Assembly: GCA_946902875.1 (NCBI GenBank)
Contig: OX336337.1
Coordinates: 1,178,001-1,242,000 of the forward strand
Reading direction: 5' to 3'
Source of the DNA: Nematopogon swammerdamellus
Taxonomy: Eukaryota; Arthropoda; Insecta; Lepidoptera; Adelidae
DNA length: 64,000 nt
The notes under the pieces are model-generated. The model did no database searches and was not told where the DNA came from. It worked only from the letters and a program-made list of their open reading frames with translations. Of the stretch, positions 10,640 through 20,408 are shown piece after piece. Position 1 is the stretch's first letter. Every line of letters begins with the position of its first letter. Made by a program: the position numbers and the translations under genes.

Positions 10640-10980
10640 TGTGTTTCTTGAGGAAATTAACTGAAGGGATAGCGCGCCCCGGCAGCAATTACCAACTTGT
10701 CACCGATCTGACGTGTGAAGTTACTGTTGGTTGAGTGAGGCCAACTAACTGCTATTAATGGTTAACTGTTGTTACTATTGGCCAAAACGAGGAAAAATAT
10801 GACATATTCCCGTCACAGGGAAATATTATCGTCAGATATTAACTGACATCTAACAGGAGTCGCTTCGCACTCCTGCCGCTGCGCTGTGAAGAATGCATGA
10901 ATAATATTACTCTATGGCATGTATGGCCTCGTGATAAACAATTAATGTCAAAAAATCTATTTGTCATGGTTACTCTTGAA
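10640..10980. other. No recognised gene
   Basis: Unassigned sequence between LINE-A and the family-F repeat. Confidence 0.5.
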
Positions 10981-10994
10981 ACGAATTTAAAAAA

Positions 10995-11300
10995 AATATT
11001 ATTTCATACATTTTTGAAGGCGGTTTTTATATTTTTTTAAATATTTTTTTATTTCACAGTTTTGTTTTTGTAATTTTTCGCTAATAATGTACTCGGCGGA
11101 ATCGCTCGGCCTTCAGCCTCGCGATTCCGCCTCGCTTCCCAATCCAATCTTGACCAAATTGAAATGGGAAGCACCAGCTTTCAAATAAAAAAAGAATCAT
11201 CAAAATCGGTTCACCCAGTCGAAAGTTCTGAGGTGACAAACATAAAAAAAATACAGTCGAATTGACAACCTCGCCCTTTTTTTGAAGTCGGTTAAAAATT
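10995..11300 (+). repeat. Family-F repeat ('gaaggcgg' ... 'aagtcggttaa')
   Basis: Begins near 'catttttgaaggcggttttt' and ends 'gaagtcggttaaaaatt'. It shares 'taatgtactcggcgg', 'aatccaatcttgaccaa' and 'aaatcggttcac' with the copy nested in LINE-E at 62680-63091. Probably a non-autonomous DNA element. Confidence 0.65.
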
Positions 11301-11304
11301 GTCT

Positions 11305-11925
11305 AACTTTTGTGGATCTATCTCAATTTTTTTTTTATTATACTTATTTTTATTGTTCTGTTTGCGCCACCTTCCTAATTTTGCTGATATAAGTGTTTTG
11401 TATGTGCGTTACTTAGAAACTGAGAACTGACCATTTTCTCTGTACATGTTTCGTATCGGTTACGTCATATTTCATCTTACATGCATCCCATCCTGTACCA
11501 TAGTAAGACGTGATTCCACATAAAAAATACGTACGTACACAAAATCTGAAATTCTGTTAAAAATACGCGCAACCATTGAAAGCTCTCCACCGGGCTCGCC
11601 AAGACTCCCGCCACCGGCAGCGCTCTCGGCCACTTATATCTCATTAGGGAGGTGATAAATTTCATTAAATGCTCGTCAAACAAAAAACAATCAGCGGTGG
11701 CCACTTACCGGAGTGCCACTCAGTGCGAGTGCCACTCACCGCGAGCTGCCCACTCCGCCCGCGGAACTGAATACTTGGACGAGGCATTCGAACATGAACA
11801 TGTCGAGAAAGCGCGGGAAAAGTTCACAAACACTAAATTACTAATACAGGCTGTTTTAATGATTTTCTACAATATTTAATTACTTAAAACAAACAAAAAA
11901 TACCGATCAAACGGTGGCGAATTAG
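11305..11925. other. No recognised gene
   Basis: Short open frames exist on both strands across 11477-11880 but match no family I know and lack supporting signals. Confidence 0.4.
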
Positions 11926-11929
11926 AAAA

Positions 11930-12075
11930 AGAACCGGCCAAGTGCGAGTCGAACTCGCGCACCGAGAGTTCCGTATCGCCATGTCACGGCTAGCGCCACT
12001 CACGCCATCTAGATGGCGTGTTGTTATGAAATGCTTCATCGATCATATTAGTTAAATGTCATGATTAGTTAAAAT
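11930..12075 (+). repeat. 'accggccaagtgcgagtcg' repeat, copy 1
   Basis: A widespread lepidopteran repeat start ('ccggccaagtgcgagtcgaa', then 'gttccgtatcgccatgtca'). It shares 'cgccactcacgccatctag' and 'aaatgtcatgattagttaaa' with the copy at 23255-23640. It breaks off at a SINE-B fragment. Confidence 0.7.
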
Positions 12076-12232
12076 GATTCAGTGCGGTGGTACCATCCCG
12101 GGCGGGTTAAACCCTACCACCTAGTAATATAAGAAGGGAGTCATATCCCTTAGTCGCCTTTTACGACATACAAGGGGAGAGATTCAGTGGGGCTATTCTT
12201 TTAAAGTACCGGCCCTACACGGTACAATATCA
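12076..12232 (-). mobile_element. SINE-B 5' part, antisense
   Basis: Reverse complement of the SINE-B head and first half of the body ('ccctaccacctagtaatata', 'ccttagtcgccttttacga', 'gtaccggccctacacggta'). The 3' tail is absent. Confidence 0.75.
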
Positions 12233-12489
12233 CTATGTTATCGACTTACAAGCTTCCTAATTTTGACTGGAAGAAATCTCTGTAAGGTATAAGTCATCAC
12301 TATCGGCCCCACACTTTAAAATGCACAATGTACGAAAATGCCATTTCCGGGTCTTAATTTCTGTGACTCCGGCACTTCGGCCCAGCGCCCCGGTACTCCG
12401 GCGCGGAGGGAGCGGGGCAAGATTTATTGGAGCAAAGCTGTTTAGATTTTGTGCCATCTGCGTATTTATGGCAATAGCATAATAATGTG

Positions 12490-12696
12490 TGTGTAGGTAT
12501 ATCTTTATTTACACATTTCTTAAAACTAATTTTGTACATATTTAAATATCTAACATTAAAAACATATACAAAATTAACGTTAAAAAACTGAGTTTCCCCA
12601 CCGGCGACGGCGGGACGAACCCAGGCTACCGATGGTCGGGTCCCAAAGAAAGAAACCTCATATACTATTCATTTATTAACACATTTTTTTAATATG
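12490..12696 (+). repeat. Repeat R, copy 2
   Basis: Shares 'caccggcgacggcgggacga' and 'aggctaccgatggtcgggtc' with the copies at 4785 and 13319. It ends at the 15-bp sequence duplicated by the Penelope-like insertion. Confidence 0.6.
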
Positions 12697-12704
12697 TTCG
12701 TTTA

Positions 12705-13182
12705 GGCGGACGTTTGAGGAGCGGGCGCTGTCTACAGTGGAACATCCTCCAGTCATCTGGTTCAGATACGTGGACGACACCTTCGCGATATTTCCTCACG
12801 GCCGGAGTGAACTGTCAAGTTTCCTGAACCACCTCAACGACATTCACCCACAGATCAAGTTTACTATGGAGTTAGAGAAAGACGGAATGATTGCGTTCTT
12901 GGATGTTCGATGGATCCACGGTTGGTTCGAGAATCCATTGAAATTTCCAGACATTCCAATTTCAACAGGGAAGACAGCATGGTACTCTCTTCGTCGTGGA
13001 CTCCTCTGCTGGCGAAGCATTGCCCGGATGGTAACCAGCATCACGCTCTGGCAGCCATAGATACAGTGAGCTACGTGTGCACCGACCTTTTCCAGCAAGA
13101 GATGTCGAACGTACCCGCATCGGCCGAAGTACCCTCGCATCGCTACAATCTGCGTCAGCGGCGACCGGCAGTTGACATCTGA
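12705..13182 (+). pseudogene. Penelope-like reverse transcriptase fragment
   Basis: From 12705 the frame reads FEERAL, then WFRYVDDTFAIF. The YVDD box is the catalytic RT motif in its Penelope form, followed by the family pattern LNDIHPQIKFTMELE and IAFLDVRW. After about 12905 the frame shifts and part of the C-terminal region appears deleted. A second frame (12910-13182) carries the protein end, including SHRYNLRQRRP. No GIY-YIG endonuclease is visible. The element is inactive. Confidence 0.8.
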
Positions 13183-13229
13183 CTGGACGACAACGTGTCG
13201 GGTGTCCTCCAGGTCGTCGCAGTTCCGCG

Positions 13230-13271
13230 AGTCCTGACGATGTCCCCGGAGCGGGGGACGAAACGTCGACT
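13230..13271 (+). ncRNA. Hammerhead-like ribozyme motif of the Penelope-like element
   Basis: The order of parts fits a type-I hammerhead. CTGACGA (13234-13240) is followed by GTCCCC (13242-13247) pairing with GGGGAC (13254-13259), then GAAA (13260-13263), then CGTC (13264-13267) with possible cleavage after GTC. Flanking AGTC (13230-13233) can pair with GACT (13268-13271) as stem I. One extra T (13241) sits between the core and stem II, so this copy may be weak or dead. Penelope-like elements are known to carry such motifs in their terminal repeats. Confidence 0.55.
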
Positions 13272-13318
13272 AATAAAAGTGAGTCGCTATACACCGCATA
13301 ACCGAAAAGTTTATACAA

Positions 13319-13470
13319 CATTTTTTTAATATGAATTTTACATATTTACTAACTTAAAATCTAAAATTAATACAAAAATTAATGGAGTCTCCACCGCCGG
13401 CGGTGGGGCGAGCCCAGGCTACCGATGGTCGAACCCCAGGGGAGGACACCTCCGGACGATGTGTGCAGTT
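13319..13470 (+). repeat. Repeat R, copy 3
   Basis: Continues repeat R to the right of the Penelope insertion ('tctaaaattaatac', 'caccgccggcggtggggcg', 'gctaccgatggtcgaaccc'). Copies 2 and 3 suggest R was tandem before the insertion. Confidence 0.55.
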
Positions 13471-13560
13471 TCGAGCAGGGCTGCCCTCTGGATCTGACCC
13501 ATGACCCAACCACTCTACGGCTATGGGTCAACGGTCGCCCTTAGAAATCTTGCTTTATTT
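13465..13560 (-). pseudogene. LINE C-terminal fragment
   Basis: 'cgagcagggctgccctctgg' and the following bases match 15118-15170, where the minus strand reads FKGQIQKAALLDTS, the end region of a LINE protein. Too short and decayed to place in a clade. Confidence 0.35.
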
Positions 13561-14340
13561 ATTAGGATGTTGTATGTTCTTTATGGCGAAATAAATATCT
13601 GAATGCATGCATACATAGCGTCATACCTGCCTCCCAATGCGTTAGGCAGAGACAAAGGCACTACGGACTTGACCCTTTCTGAACACATGCCCGATCTAGC
13701 GTCTAGACTCTTCCCGGCTCATAAAACTCATCTCTAAAAGTATAATTTTCCCAAAGTGTGCGTTCGGAGGGGCGGCGGCGGCGGCGCCTTCAATCTAAAT
13801 GCTTTCAAAGTAATTTGAGTGTAGATCGAGGCTAATTAACCTCTCCAATTAAACATAAGTGATGGTTGATAAAATAAAATAACGCAAGACTCCGCCGCGG
13901 GCGCACTCCTCGGCTCGGCTAGATAATGCTGTAACTTTAAGTGGGTGGGAGGGTAAATGGACCATACAGATGGAGTATCAAGTGCAGTGCCATAGTAACG
14001 GGCGCTACTAAGTAGATACTAGAATGTAGATCGTCGTAGCAGCGTCAGCATCGAGTTTCTGTTTTGTCAAAGTCAATACTTTTATTCTCGCAGAGTATGG
14101 TCTTATAATAAATAATACATAATACTCGTACTATAAGAAACGCCAATATTGTAAAAATATTAATTTACAATATTTATTATGTATTTATGAATAATACAAA
14201 ATCAAATCACATAAATCACATCATTGATCATTTTTTTTAATTTAAAACAAAAATTAAAACAGTAATCTGAACTAACAAGTTGAATTTATTTATTTTATTT
14301 TTTTAGAGATAACCTCAAATAGCTAATAAAATTAATTATA
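13561..14340. other. No recognised gene
   Basis: Unassigned AT-rich sequence; a GGCGGCGGCGGCGGCG patch lies near 13770. Confidence 0.5.
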
Positions 14341-14343
14341 ACT

Positions 14344-14455
14344 TTTTTTATGGAAATTGACACGGTTGGCTACATCACCTACAACATCCATGATGGCAGC
14401 CCATAACACCGGGTGAACTAGGTGCCATGTCAGTGCTTCCCTTCATTTAAATTTA
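14344..14455 (-). mobile_element. SINE-A/B tail, antisense, 5' truncated
   Basis: T-run, then 'cacggttggctacatcacc' and 'aactaggtgccatgtcagtg', ending after 'cttcccttcattt'. Confidence 0.8.
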
Positions 14456-14999
14456 GTTTCAAGTGCCAGGAATAAGGAGCTGCAGCGTACTATTTTTTTA
14501 GCTCGGTCTTCGGCCTCACCCTTAGTGACTACTTTCTTACTATCTATTTTTTTTATAATGTTTATGCATTTAGTACAGTTAGAGCGGAAATAAAAATTTT
14601 TTTTTAAGAAGAACTGTCAAGAATATTCGCTAGGATAAATTGCACCGTCTTCGTATTCAGCCCACAAGCAGGACTTGTCGCCTTTTAAACTCAGCTAAGT
14701 GTCAGCCGGTCCAGTCTTCTCCTGAAGTGCTCTCAAGCGGATTATCCGGCCAGATATATTCTTATTTATTCCTCGTCGAGTTATAATATGATGATGATGA
14801 TGAAAACTGTAAGACCCTTCCCTTCTTACCTAAGAAAAGAATAGAATAAAACCTTTTGCACACAAAATTGAAAATAACAGTAGTTACACGACAAGAAACA
14901 AAATTACAGGAGTGCGCAAAGGCGGACTTATCACTGCAAGTGATTTCTTTCCGGTTCCGAATTATTTTAGACATTACGTTCATTTATAAAACAAAATTA

Positions 15000-15265
15000 T
15001 AGAGAGCGCGCATGAGGGGGTTGAGAATGGCATGGCGCCACTCACCGCTCCTCTTGAAGGACCCGAGACTGTACGATAGGGGAGGGGGGGGGGGGGGGGG
15101 GGGAACCTCCGCTCCGGAAGTGTCGAGCAGGGCTGCCTTCTGGATCTGGCCCTTGAACCAACCGCTCAGCGAGATCCTCTCGAGCCTGGTCGTCGCGTCG
15201 AGGCTCTTCGCTATCAGCCCATGCGCCGATATGGGCACAACCAGACGGGACACGGACACATTTTG
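15000..15265 (-). pseudogene. LINE C-terminal fragment with a long G-run
   Basis: The minus strand reads LDATTRLERISLSGWFKG and then QIQKAALLDTS, followed by a proline run encoded by a G-tract of about 24 (15079-15103), then LGSFKRSGEWRHAIL. The last part resembles the end of the LINE-D proteins (LGSFKRVVNRHLSG at 26101-26468). It looks like two LINE fragments joined at the homopolymer. Confidence 0.45.
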
Positions 15266-15483
15266 ATAACCTCGTGTTGCAGTGCAGATCCTTAGCTAAA
15301 AGGATTATTATTTCATCCCTTTGTTTTGTATTAGTTATAGCACTAACAGCTTGAAGCTGATGCGAGCATATCACTTTTTAGTTGTTAATATTTTAATAAT
15401 TTTTTTGTAACTATTTATATTCCATTAATTCATATTATATAAGTTATTAGTATCTAAATATAGCCCACATTCCCCCCCAAAAT

Positions 15484-15625
15484 ATATAGTATCGGTATAT
15501 ATAGAATGGGCACCTGTCAGGCCGTCATGGCGTTCGCAACCCCCACGTACGACCGAATGTCAATGGGCGCCGTTAGACACCTTATGTGTGGTTCGGCGCT
15601 GCATGTCGCGCTTTCTATTAAAAAA
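15484..15625 (+). mobile_element. LINE-D 3' end fragment, sense
   Basis: 'gcacctgtcaggccgtcatg' through 'cgcgctttctattaaaaaat' matches the LINE-D end at 18283-18487 and, reversed, 22769 and 26101. Confidence 0.65.
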
Positions 15626-15719
15626 TATGGGCAAAGAGAGCGTTTCTAATTCCGAAATTGTAGTTTTAATGTTGTTATCAAATAAAGAATATTATCTCTA
15701 CCGCTAGTCCAGTCCGCCG

Positions 15720-16260
15720 GTGCTTGCAGAGAGAATTCATTAAACATATAGTGCTCAGAGCAAAAAGTAGTGCTTCGTCTACTTACCTTGTCGACTGGAA
15801 CCTAATGTATTCCCATACATACATAAGTGAAAACATTTTAAGGAGCTCGGGAAGAGGCGGGCGGGGGCCGCGCGGACCCCGGGGGTTAGGCCCTAAAAGC
15901 ACTATCCGACTCCCGGAGCCAGCTTTACAAGTCGTCTCAAATTCGACTTACTTTCTCCGGGTCCCACCCGGCGGTGTACACTACCACCGCGCCTTGTTGG
16001 AGCGTTCACTCAATGTTGCATTTTCGTTTTATCACTTCAAAGGAAGAATTCTGATAATTTTCGTTTTCCGATAATTGCGTTTTTATATGAAAACCGCTAT
16101 GGGCCAATTTCACCACTCCTCGTGAAACCAAGCTCAGTGAGGTACAATACCAGCCAGAATTGTGGGCTAATGAAGCGCTGTCCGGTGTCCGCTGTCTCAA
16201 TCGATCTAGGGCAGGGGTTCTCAAACTAACTTTTTCAGGTACCACTAAAATCAATATGTT
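15720..16260. other. No recognised gene
   Basis: Unassigned. An open frame at 15724-16074 has no recognisable domain. Confidence 0.4.
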
Positions 16261-16265
16261 TTACC

Positions 16266-16600
16266 TACATCATCATCATCAGCCTGTTTCGGTCCACTGC
16301 TGGACATAGGCCTCTCCCAAGCCACCACACGCGGTCTTCCGCTCTTCTCATCCATCCACTCCCGGCTACCTTTTTTAGGTCATCTGTCCACCTAGCCGGG
16401 GGGCGTCCCACGCTACGTTTGCTTGTAGGTACGTGGTCTCCATTCGAGCACCCGTCTACGCCATTGGTTGTCGGTTCTACGACAGATGTGCCCAGCCCAC
16501 TGCCACTTCAGCTTGCTGATTTTCTTACCAATGTCGACTGCCTTAGTTCTGTGATGTATCGCGTCGTTGCGGATTTTATCGGTCAAAGTTTACCTACAAG
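16266..16600 (-). pseudogene. RTE-clade LINE C-terminal fragment, antisense
   Basis: Starts with (CAT)n (16268-16280), the complement of the (GAT)n tail of RTE elements. It then covers the reverse complement of the region found at 21090-21395 ('ctgtttcggtccactgctgg', 'caagccaccacacgcggtct'). The protein is broken by stops. Confidence 0.8.
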
Positions 16601-16695
16601 AAGCTACTAATAATACCTTCTATATCTACGTTCTTAAATTCTCTTTGGCGGTTCAAAGTTCAATATTAATGATTCTCTTTCCTCGAATGCAAGTG

Positions 16696-17093
16696 ATTTT
16701 TTTTTTTTGTTTTTTTTATGGAAACTGACACGGTTGGCTACATCACCTACAACGACCGTGATGTCAGCCCATAACACCGGGTGAACTAGGTGCCATGTCA
16801 GTGCTTCCCCCTTTGATCGTGCCGGCTACACTGAACTGGTCGGAAAACACAAACTATTTACATAGCCGTTTAGACCGACGTTTCATTCAGTGCGGTGGTA
16901 CCAACCCGGGCGGGTTAAACCCTACCACCAAGTAAGATTAGGAGGGAAGGGACCTACAGTTTTACGAGGAATCCGAACCTCGGTCAGCCTCCAACGGTCA
17001 GCGGTCACCCATCCAAGTACTGACCGCACCCAGCGTTGCTTAACATTCAATAGCGACAGTTGACTGTCTGCACCACTGAGCTAACGAGGCTGA
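16696..17093 (-). mobile_element. SINE-A, near full length, antisense
   Basis: T-run and tail at 16696-16800, body to about 16960, and head to 17093. Read on the minus strand, the head has 'ttagctcagtgg' (A-box-like) and 'ttaagcaacgctgggtgcgg'. That is followed by 'tcagtacttggatgggtgac', which matches the internal promoter region of 5S rRNA, and then a B-box-like 'ggttcggattcc'. This is the best-preserved 5S/tRNA-type head in the window. Confidence 0.85.
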
Positions 17094-17337
17094 CAAAAGT
17101 TATTTCGGAATTTAATGTATACATTTATTTCTTATCGAATTTAGATCTGAAAAATCTTGTTTAAAATATTCCTCAGAACTCACTATGAGCATTTGGCAGT
17201 GGGTTTTATATAGCTAAGAACATCAGAATTCAACGACTATTTATGATCATCAACAAAACTTTCTAAATTAAGATTATGGCACTTTTTATTGCCGCTTATT
17301 AAATGTTGCAGAGCATAATGTTTAATTTTTTCCAGTG

Positions 17338-17441
17338 AAGTCTTCGGTATGGCACTTACCTTCTTGTCAGAGCATTGTGCTTTGACCCCCCCTACTCAGC
17401 CAAACATACCGGATTAAAAAAAAAAATTTCGACTAACACCT
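17338..17441 (+). mobile_element. SINE-C 3' part, sense
   Basis: 'gtatggcacttaccttct' through 'ccggattaaaaaaaaaaa' is SINE-C in the sense direction, with a poly(A) end at 17415-17427. It faces the antisense copy 20 bp away. Confidence 0.65.
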
Positions 17442-17460
17442 CGAAGGATTCCGCGTACCA

Positions 17461-17705
17461 TTTTTTTTATGTAATCCGGTACGGGTGGCTGAGTCGGAGG
17501 GGCCAAAGCGCATGCTCGGATCAGCCAATATCACCTCCGAGAAGGTAGGTGCCATATCGGAGACTTCCCTGGATTGCTGGCTATACTGGACTAGAGGAGA
17601 ACACAACCGAGGCTGCTATGCGGCCATCTTACATCCAGTACGGTGGTACCAACCCAGTCGGCTACAATTTGAGCCTACCACCTAGTAAGGGGCAAGGGAC
17701 CATAG
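17461..17705 (-). mobile_element. SINE-C, antisense, head missing
   Basis: T-run, then 'gggtggctgagtcgg', 'gagaaggtaggtgccatat' and 'acctagtaaggggcaaggga'. The tRNA-like head is absent. Confidence 0.8.
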
Positions 17706-18028
17706 ATTGAGAACCGCTGATCTAGGGGCTAAGAAATTTGGCAACAACACGATTTCATGAAAGTGTCAAGAATGTGCAGTCGCGTCGCGCTATCGATGCG
17801 AAGTGAGCGGCGAGATGAATTCAAGTTTACCAGCAGCGCAGGGGGCGTGCGAGTGGCGTCGAGTGGAGGGAGCAAAGAGACTTAAAGAGCTTTTTATTTC
17901 GCGAGGTGTGAGCGAGGGGGTACTTCCGCGGCGCCACCTACCGGCACCTTCAATCATGCAAGTTTACGCCGAGAGGTGTCACCCGAGCGACACTACCGCC
18001 CTCTTACTTACTCATCGGCCAGAGACCT

Positions 18029-18540
18029 TCCAATTATTTTTTTTATGGAAACTGACACGGTTGGCTACATCACCTACAACATCCGTGCTGTCAGCCCTTA
18101 ACACCGGGTGAACTAGGCAACATGTCAGTGCTTCCCTTCATTTCATGTTAGCTACACTGAAATGGATGAAAAACACGAACTATTTACATATCCATTTCGA
18201 GCGACGTTTCATTCAGTGCGGTGTTACCAACCCGGACGGGATAAACCCTACCACTTAGTAAGGTATAAGAAGGAAAGCCCACAGAACTGGTAAACTCTGG
18301 AACGCTCTCCCTGTCCACATATTTCCCCCCAAGTATAGTCTCCTTCCTTCAAGTCAGGTCCTTCAAGAGAGGCGTGACCTGTCAGCATGGCATTCGCAAC
18401 CCCCGCGTACGACCCAATGTCCATGGACGTCGTTATAGACCTTATGGGTGGCTCGGCGCCGGACGTCGCGTTTTCAATAAAAAAAGGGACCTACAGATTT
18501 ACGTGGAATCCGAACCACGGTCAGCCTCCAACGGCCTAGC
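18029..18540 (-). mobile_element. SINE-A, antisense, split by a LINE-D 3' end
   Basis: Tail and body at 18029-18280; the remaining upstream part ('ggtcagcctccaacggcc') resumes at 18488. The LINE-D fragment 18281-18487 sits between. Confidence 0.75.
18281..18487 (+). mobile_element. LINE-D 3' end nested in SINE-A
   Basis: Encodes part of the TGKLWNALPVHIFPPKYS end region of LINE-D and runs to 'ttttcaataaaaaaa'. Heavily 5' truncated, as is common for LINE insertions. Confidence 0.7.
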
Positions 18541-19060
18541 ATTCCTTTCAGGTGCCCCCGCTTTCGCCTCCGACCCCCATGCTCTGACTTAGTATATAAA
18601 TTGAAAAGTTTTCGAGTTTAATTCCGACGCCTGCGCCCGCCACTCCGCGCCCGGAGCCGAGCGGAAGCGAGTCCCGATGTTTTGTAATGGAGCTTTTTAA
18701 AATGGAAGCCGAACTTTTGTCAGACACTTTTAGCCGCGTCGGGTGATACATTTAAACTTTTTAACTTTCCCCACTCCCGTAATGTATCCGACTCTTTCTG
18801 CTTTTTGCGACGGAATTTGGTTTGCGACGAGGCGTGAGCTTCTGTTTTCTAGTTTGACTTTTAGTACGTAATGGCATTTCAGTCGCACTCACCGCGGGTG
18901 TAGATATTCTATCTCTACATCCATCATACAGAGATATGTAGGTACCAAAGAGTTTGCATTACGTCGCAAGGAGCGCAGCGACGTAATACAAACTCTTTGG
19001 TAGGTACGAATCTGCTTCAGTTTGCGTGGGAAAAGATTTTAAAAGGCTCATCTCGGTATT
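18541..19060. other. No recognised gene
   Basis: Unassigned sequence. 'accaaagagtttg' (18948) and 'caaactctttggt' (18991) form a short hairpin. Confidence 0.4.
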
Positions 19061-19061
19061 T

Positions 19062-19438
19062 GTCAGCCTCGGTAGCTCAGTGGTGCGGTCGGTCGACTGT
19101 TGTTGAGCACACCTGCGGCGCGGCAAGTACTTGTATGGGTGACCGCTCGACCGTTGGAGGCTGACCGTGGTTCGGATTCCCACGTAAAACTGTAGGTCCC
19201 TTCCCTATTCTTACCTTACTAGGTGGTAGGGTTTATCTCGCCCGGGTTGGTACCACCGCACTGAATGAAATGTCGGTCGAAACGGCTATGTGAATTGTTC
19301 GTGTTTTCCGTCCAGTTCAGTGTAGCCGACATGAAATGAAGGGAAGGACTGACACTGGCATCTAGTTCACCGAGGTGACACTGACATCACGGATGTTGTA
19401 GGTGATGTAGCCAACTGTGTCAGTTTCCATAAAATATA
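19062..19438 (+). mobile_element. SINE-A, full length, sense
   Basis: The head starts 'gtcagcctcggtagctcag'; a diverged 5S-like part includes 'gtatgggtgaccgctcgacc', and the B-box-like 'ggttcggattcc' follows. The body and tail end at 'gtcagtttccataaaa'. Confidence 0.85.
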
Positions 19439-19445
19439 AAATAAA

Positions 19446-19575
19446 TACGAAGGAACAGATTTATCTACACTGTTTCCGAACGTTGAAGCAGCAAGTGTAT
19501 GTAAGCATTTACATTTTTCCGTCAGAAAAAAAAGTGTATCGGTGCATTTTGGCCGGAATCGAACCTCGGGCCTTG
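19446..19575 (-). mobile_element. SINE-C head fragment, antisense
   Basis: On the minus strand it carries a B-box 'ggttcgattccgg', then the 'gctgcttcaacgttcggaaa' region seen in full SINE-C at 61960-62060. Confidence 0.6.
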
Positions 19576-19579
19576 ACCG

Positions 19580-19985
19580 GCTCCTTGGCGCACTTCACGT
19601 CGGAGCTCGTGCAGGACGTCGTCGAAGGTGTGGTGTAGCGACAGCGCAGGCGCCAATACGAGTGCACCACGTACAGGTGGTCGCGTGGCTCGCTGCACTC
19701 CTCCTTCGAGTGTTGATCGGCCGCGCGATCGGAAGGCCAGTGGAACGCGACAACCGTGCACCGCTGCCGCCCGCTCGTGCTGATCGGACTGACTGATTGA
19801 CTAAGACTGATTCTTCCAACCGAAGTACCTACAACACGATTGACTTTTATTCAGAATTGACGTAGGAGCTGGTGTCACGGAGAGAGCTTTTTTTTAGCTT
19901 CCATGTGGTTGTGCCGGCTACCCGTCCAAGTTCTGACCGCACCTAGGTGCGACATATCTCCGCATGATTATAGGCTAAAAATATC
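19580..19985. other. No recognised gene
   Basis: GC-richer unassigned sequence; overlapping short frames on both strands have no domain. Confidence 0.4.
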
Positions 19986-19994
19986 ATGCTATTA

Positions 19995-20408
19995 CTCACA
20001 CGGAGTTACTACAGAGCTTCTCAGAGCCGGGGGCACAACGGTCCTCAAGGAACTACAGAGGCTCTTCAACTCTGTCATACACGGTGGCATTACGCCAGAG
20101 TCGTGGAACAGGAGTATGGTCGTATTGTTCTTCAAGAAAGGCTCCTGAGCCACGTATATAAGCTGTTCTCGAGAGTCCTCACCAATCGTCTCGCCCGAAG
20201 GTTTGATGACCACCAGCCGCCAGAGCAGGCCGGGTTTCGGAGGGGTTACAGTACCGTAGACCACATCCACACCTTACGGCAGATTATACAGAAGTCCGAA
20301 GAGTATAATCGGCCACTGTGTCTCGCTTTTGTGGACTACGAGAAAGCCTTTGATTCTATCGAAACCTGGGCTGTTATGGAATCCTTACAGCGATGCCAAA
20401 CCGATTAG
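19995..20408 (+). pseudogene. RTE reverse transcriptase, N-terminal blocks, broken
   Basis: One frame (ending at 20148) reads TTELLRAGG and [15 protein letters not shown] second frame, from about 20145, reads [29 protein letters not shown] and [12 protein letters not shown], the first catalytic Asp block. The codons that usually sit between KKG and the LLS block are missing, so a small deletion caused the frame change. A TAG at 20406 then ends the frame. Confidence 0.85.

Larger units (their letters stand above)
12697..13318 (+). mobile_element. Penelope-like element, 5' truncated, with target duplication
   Basis: The 622-bp insert is flanked by identical copies of 'catttttttaatatg' (12682-12696 and 13319-13333). 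It holds the C-terminal third of a Penelope-type reverse transcriptase and a 3' region with a hammerhead-like motif. Penelope-like elements are a retroelement class distinct from LINEs and often insert 5'-truncated copies with variable target duplications, which agrees with what is seen here. Confidence 0.8.

Noticed and set aside
15724..16074. 116-residue open frame
   Set aside because: No recognisable family, no supporting signals, and GC-rich low-complexity content.
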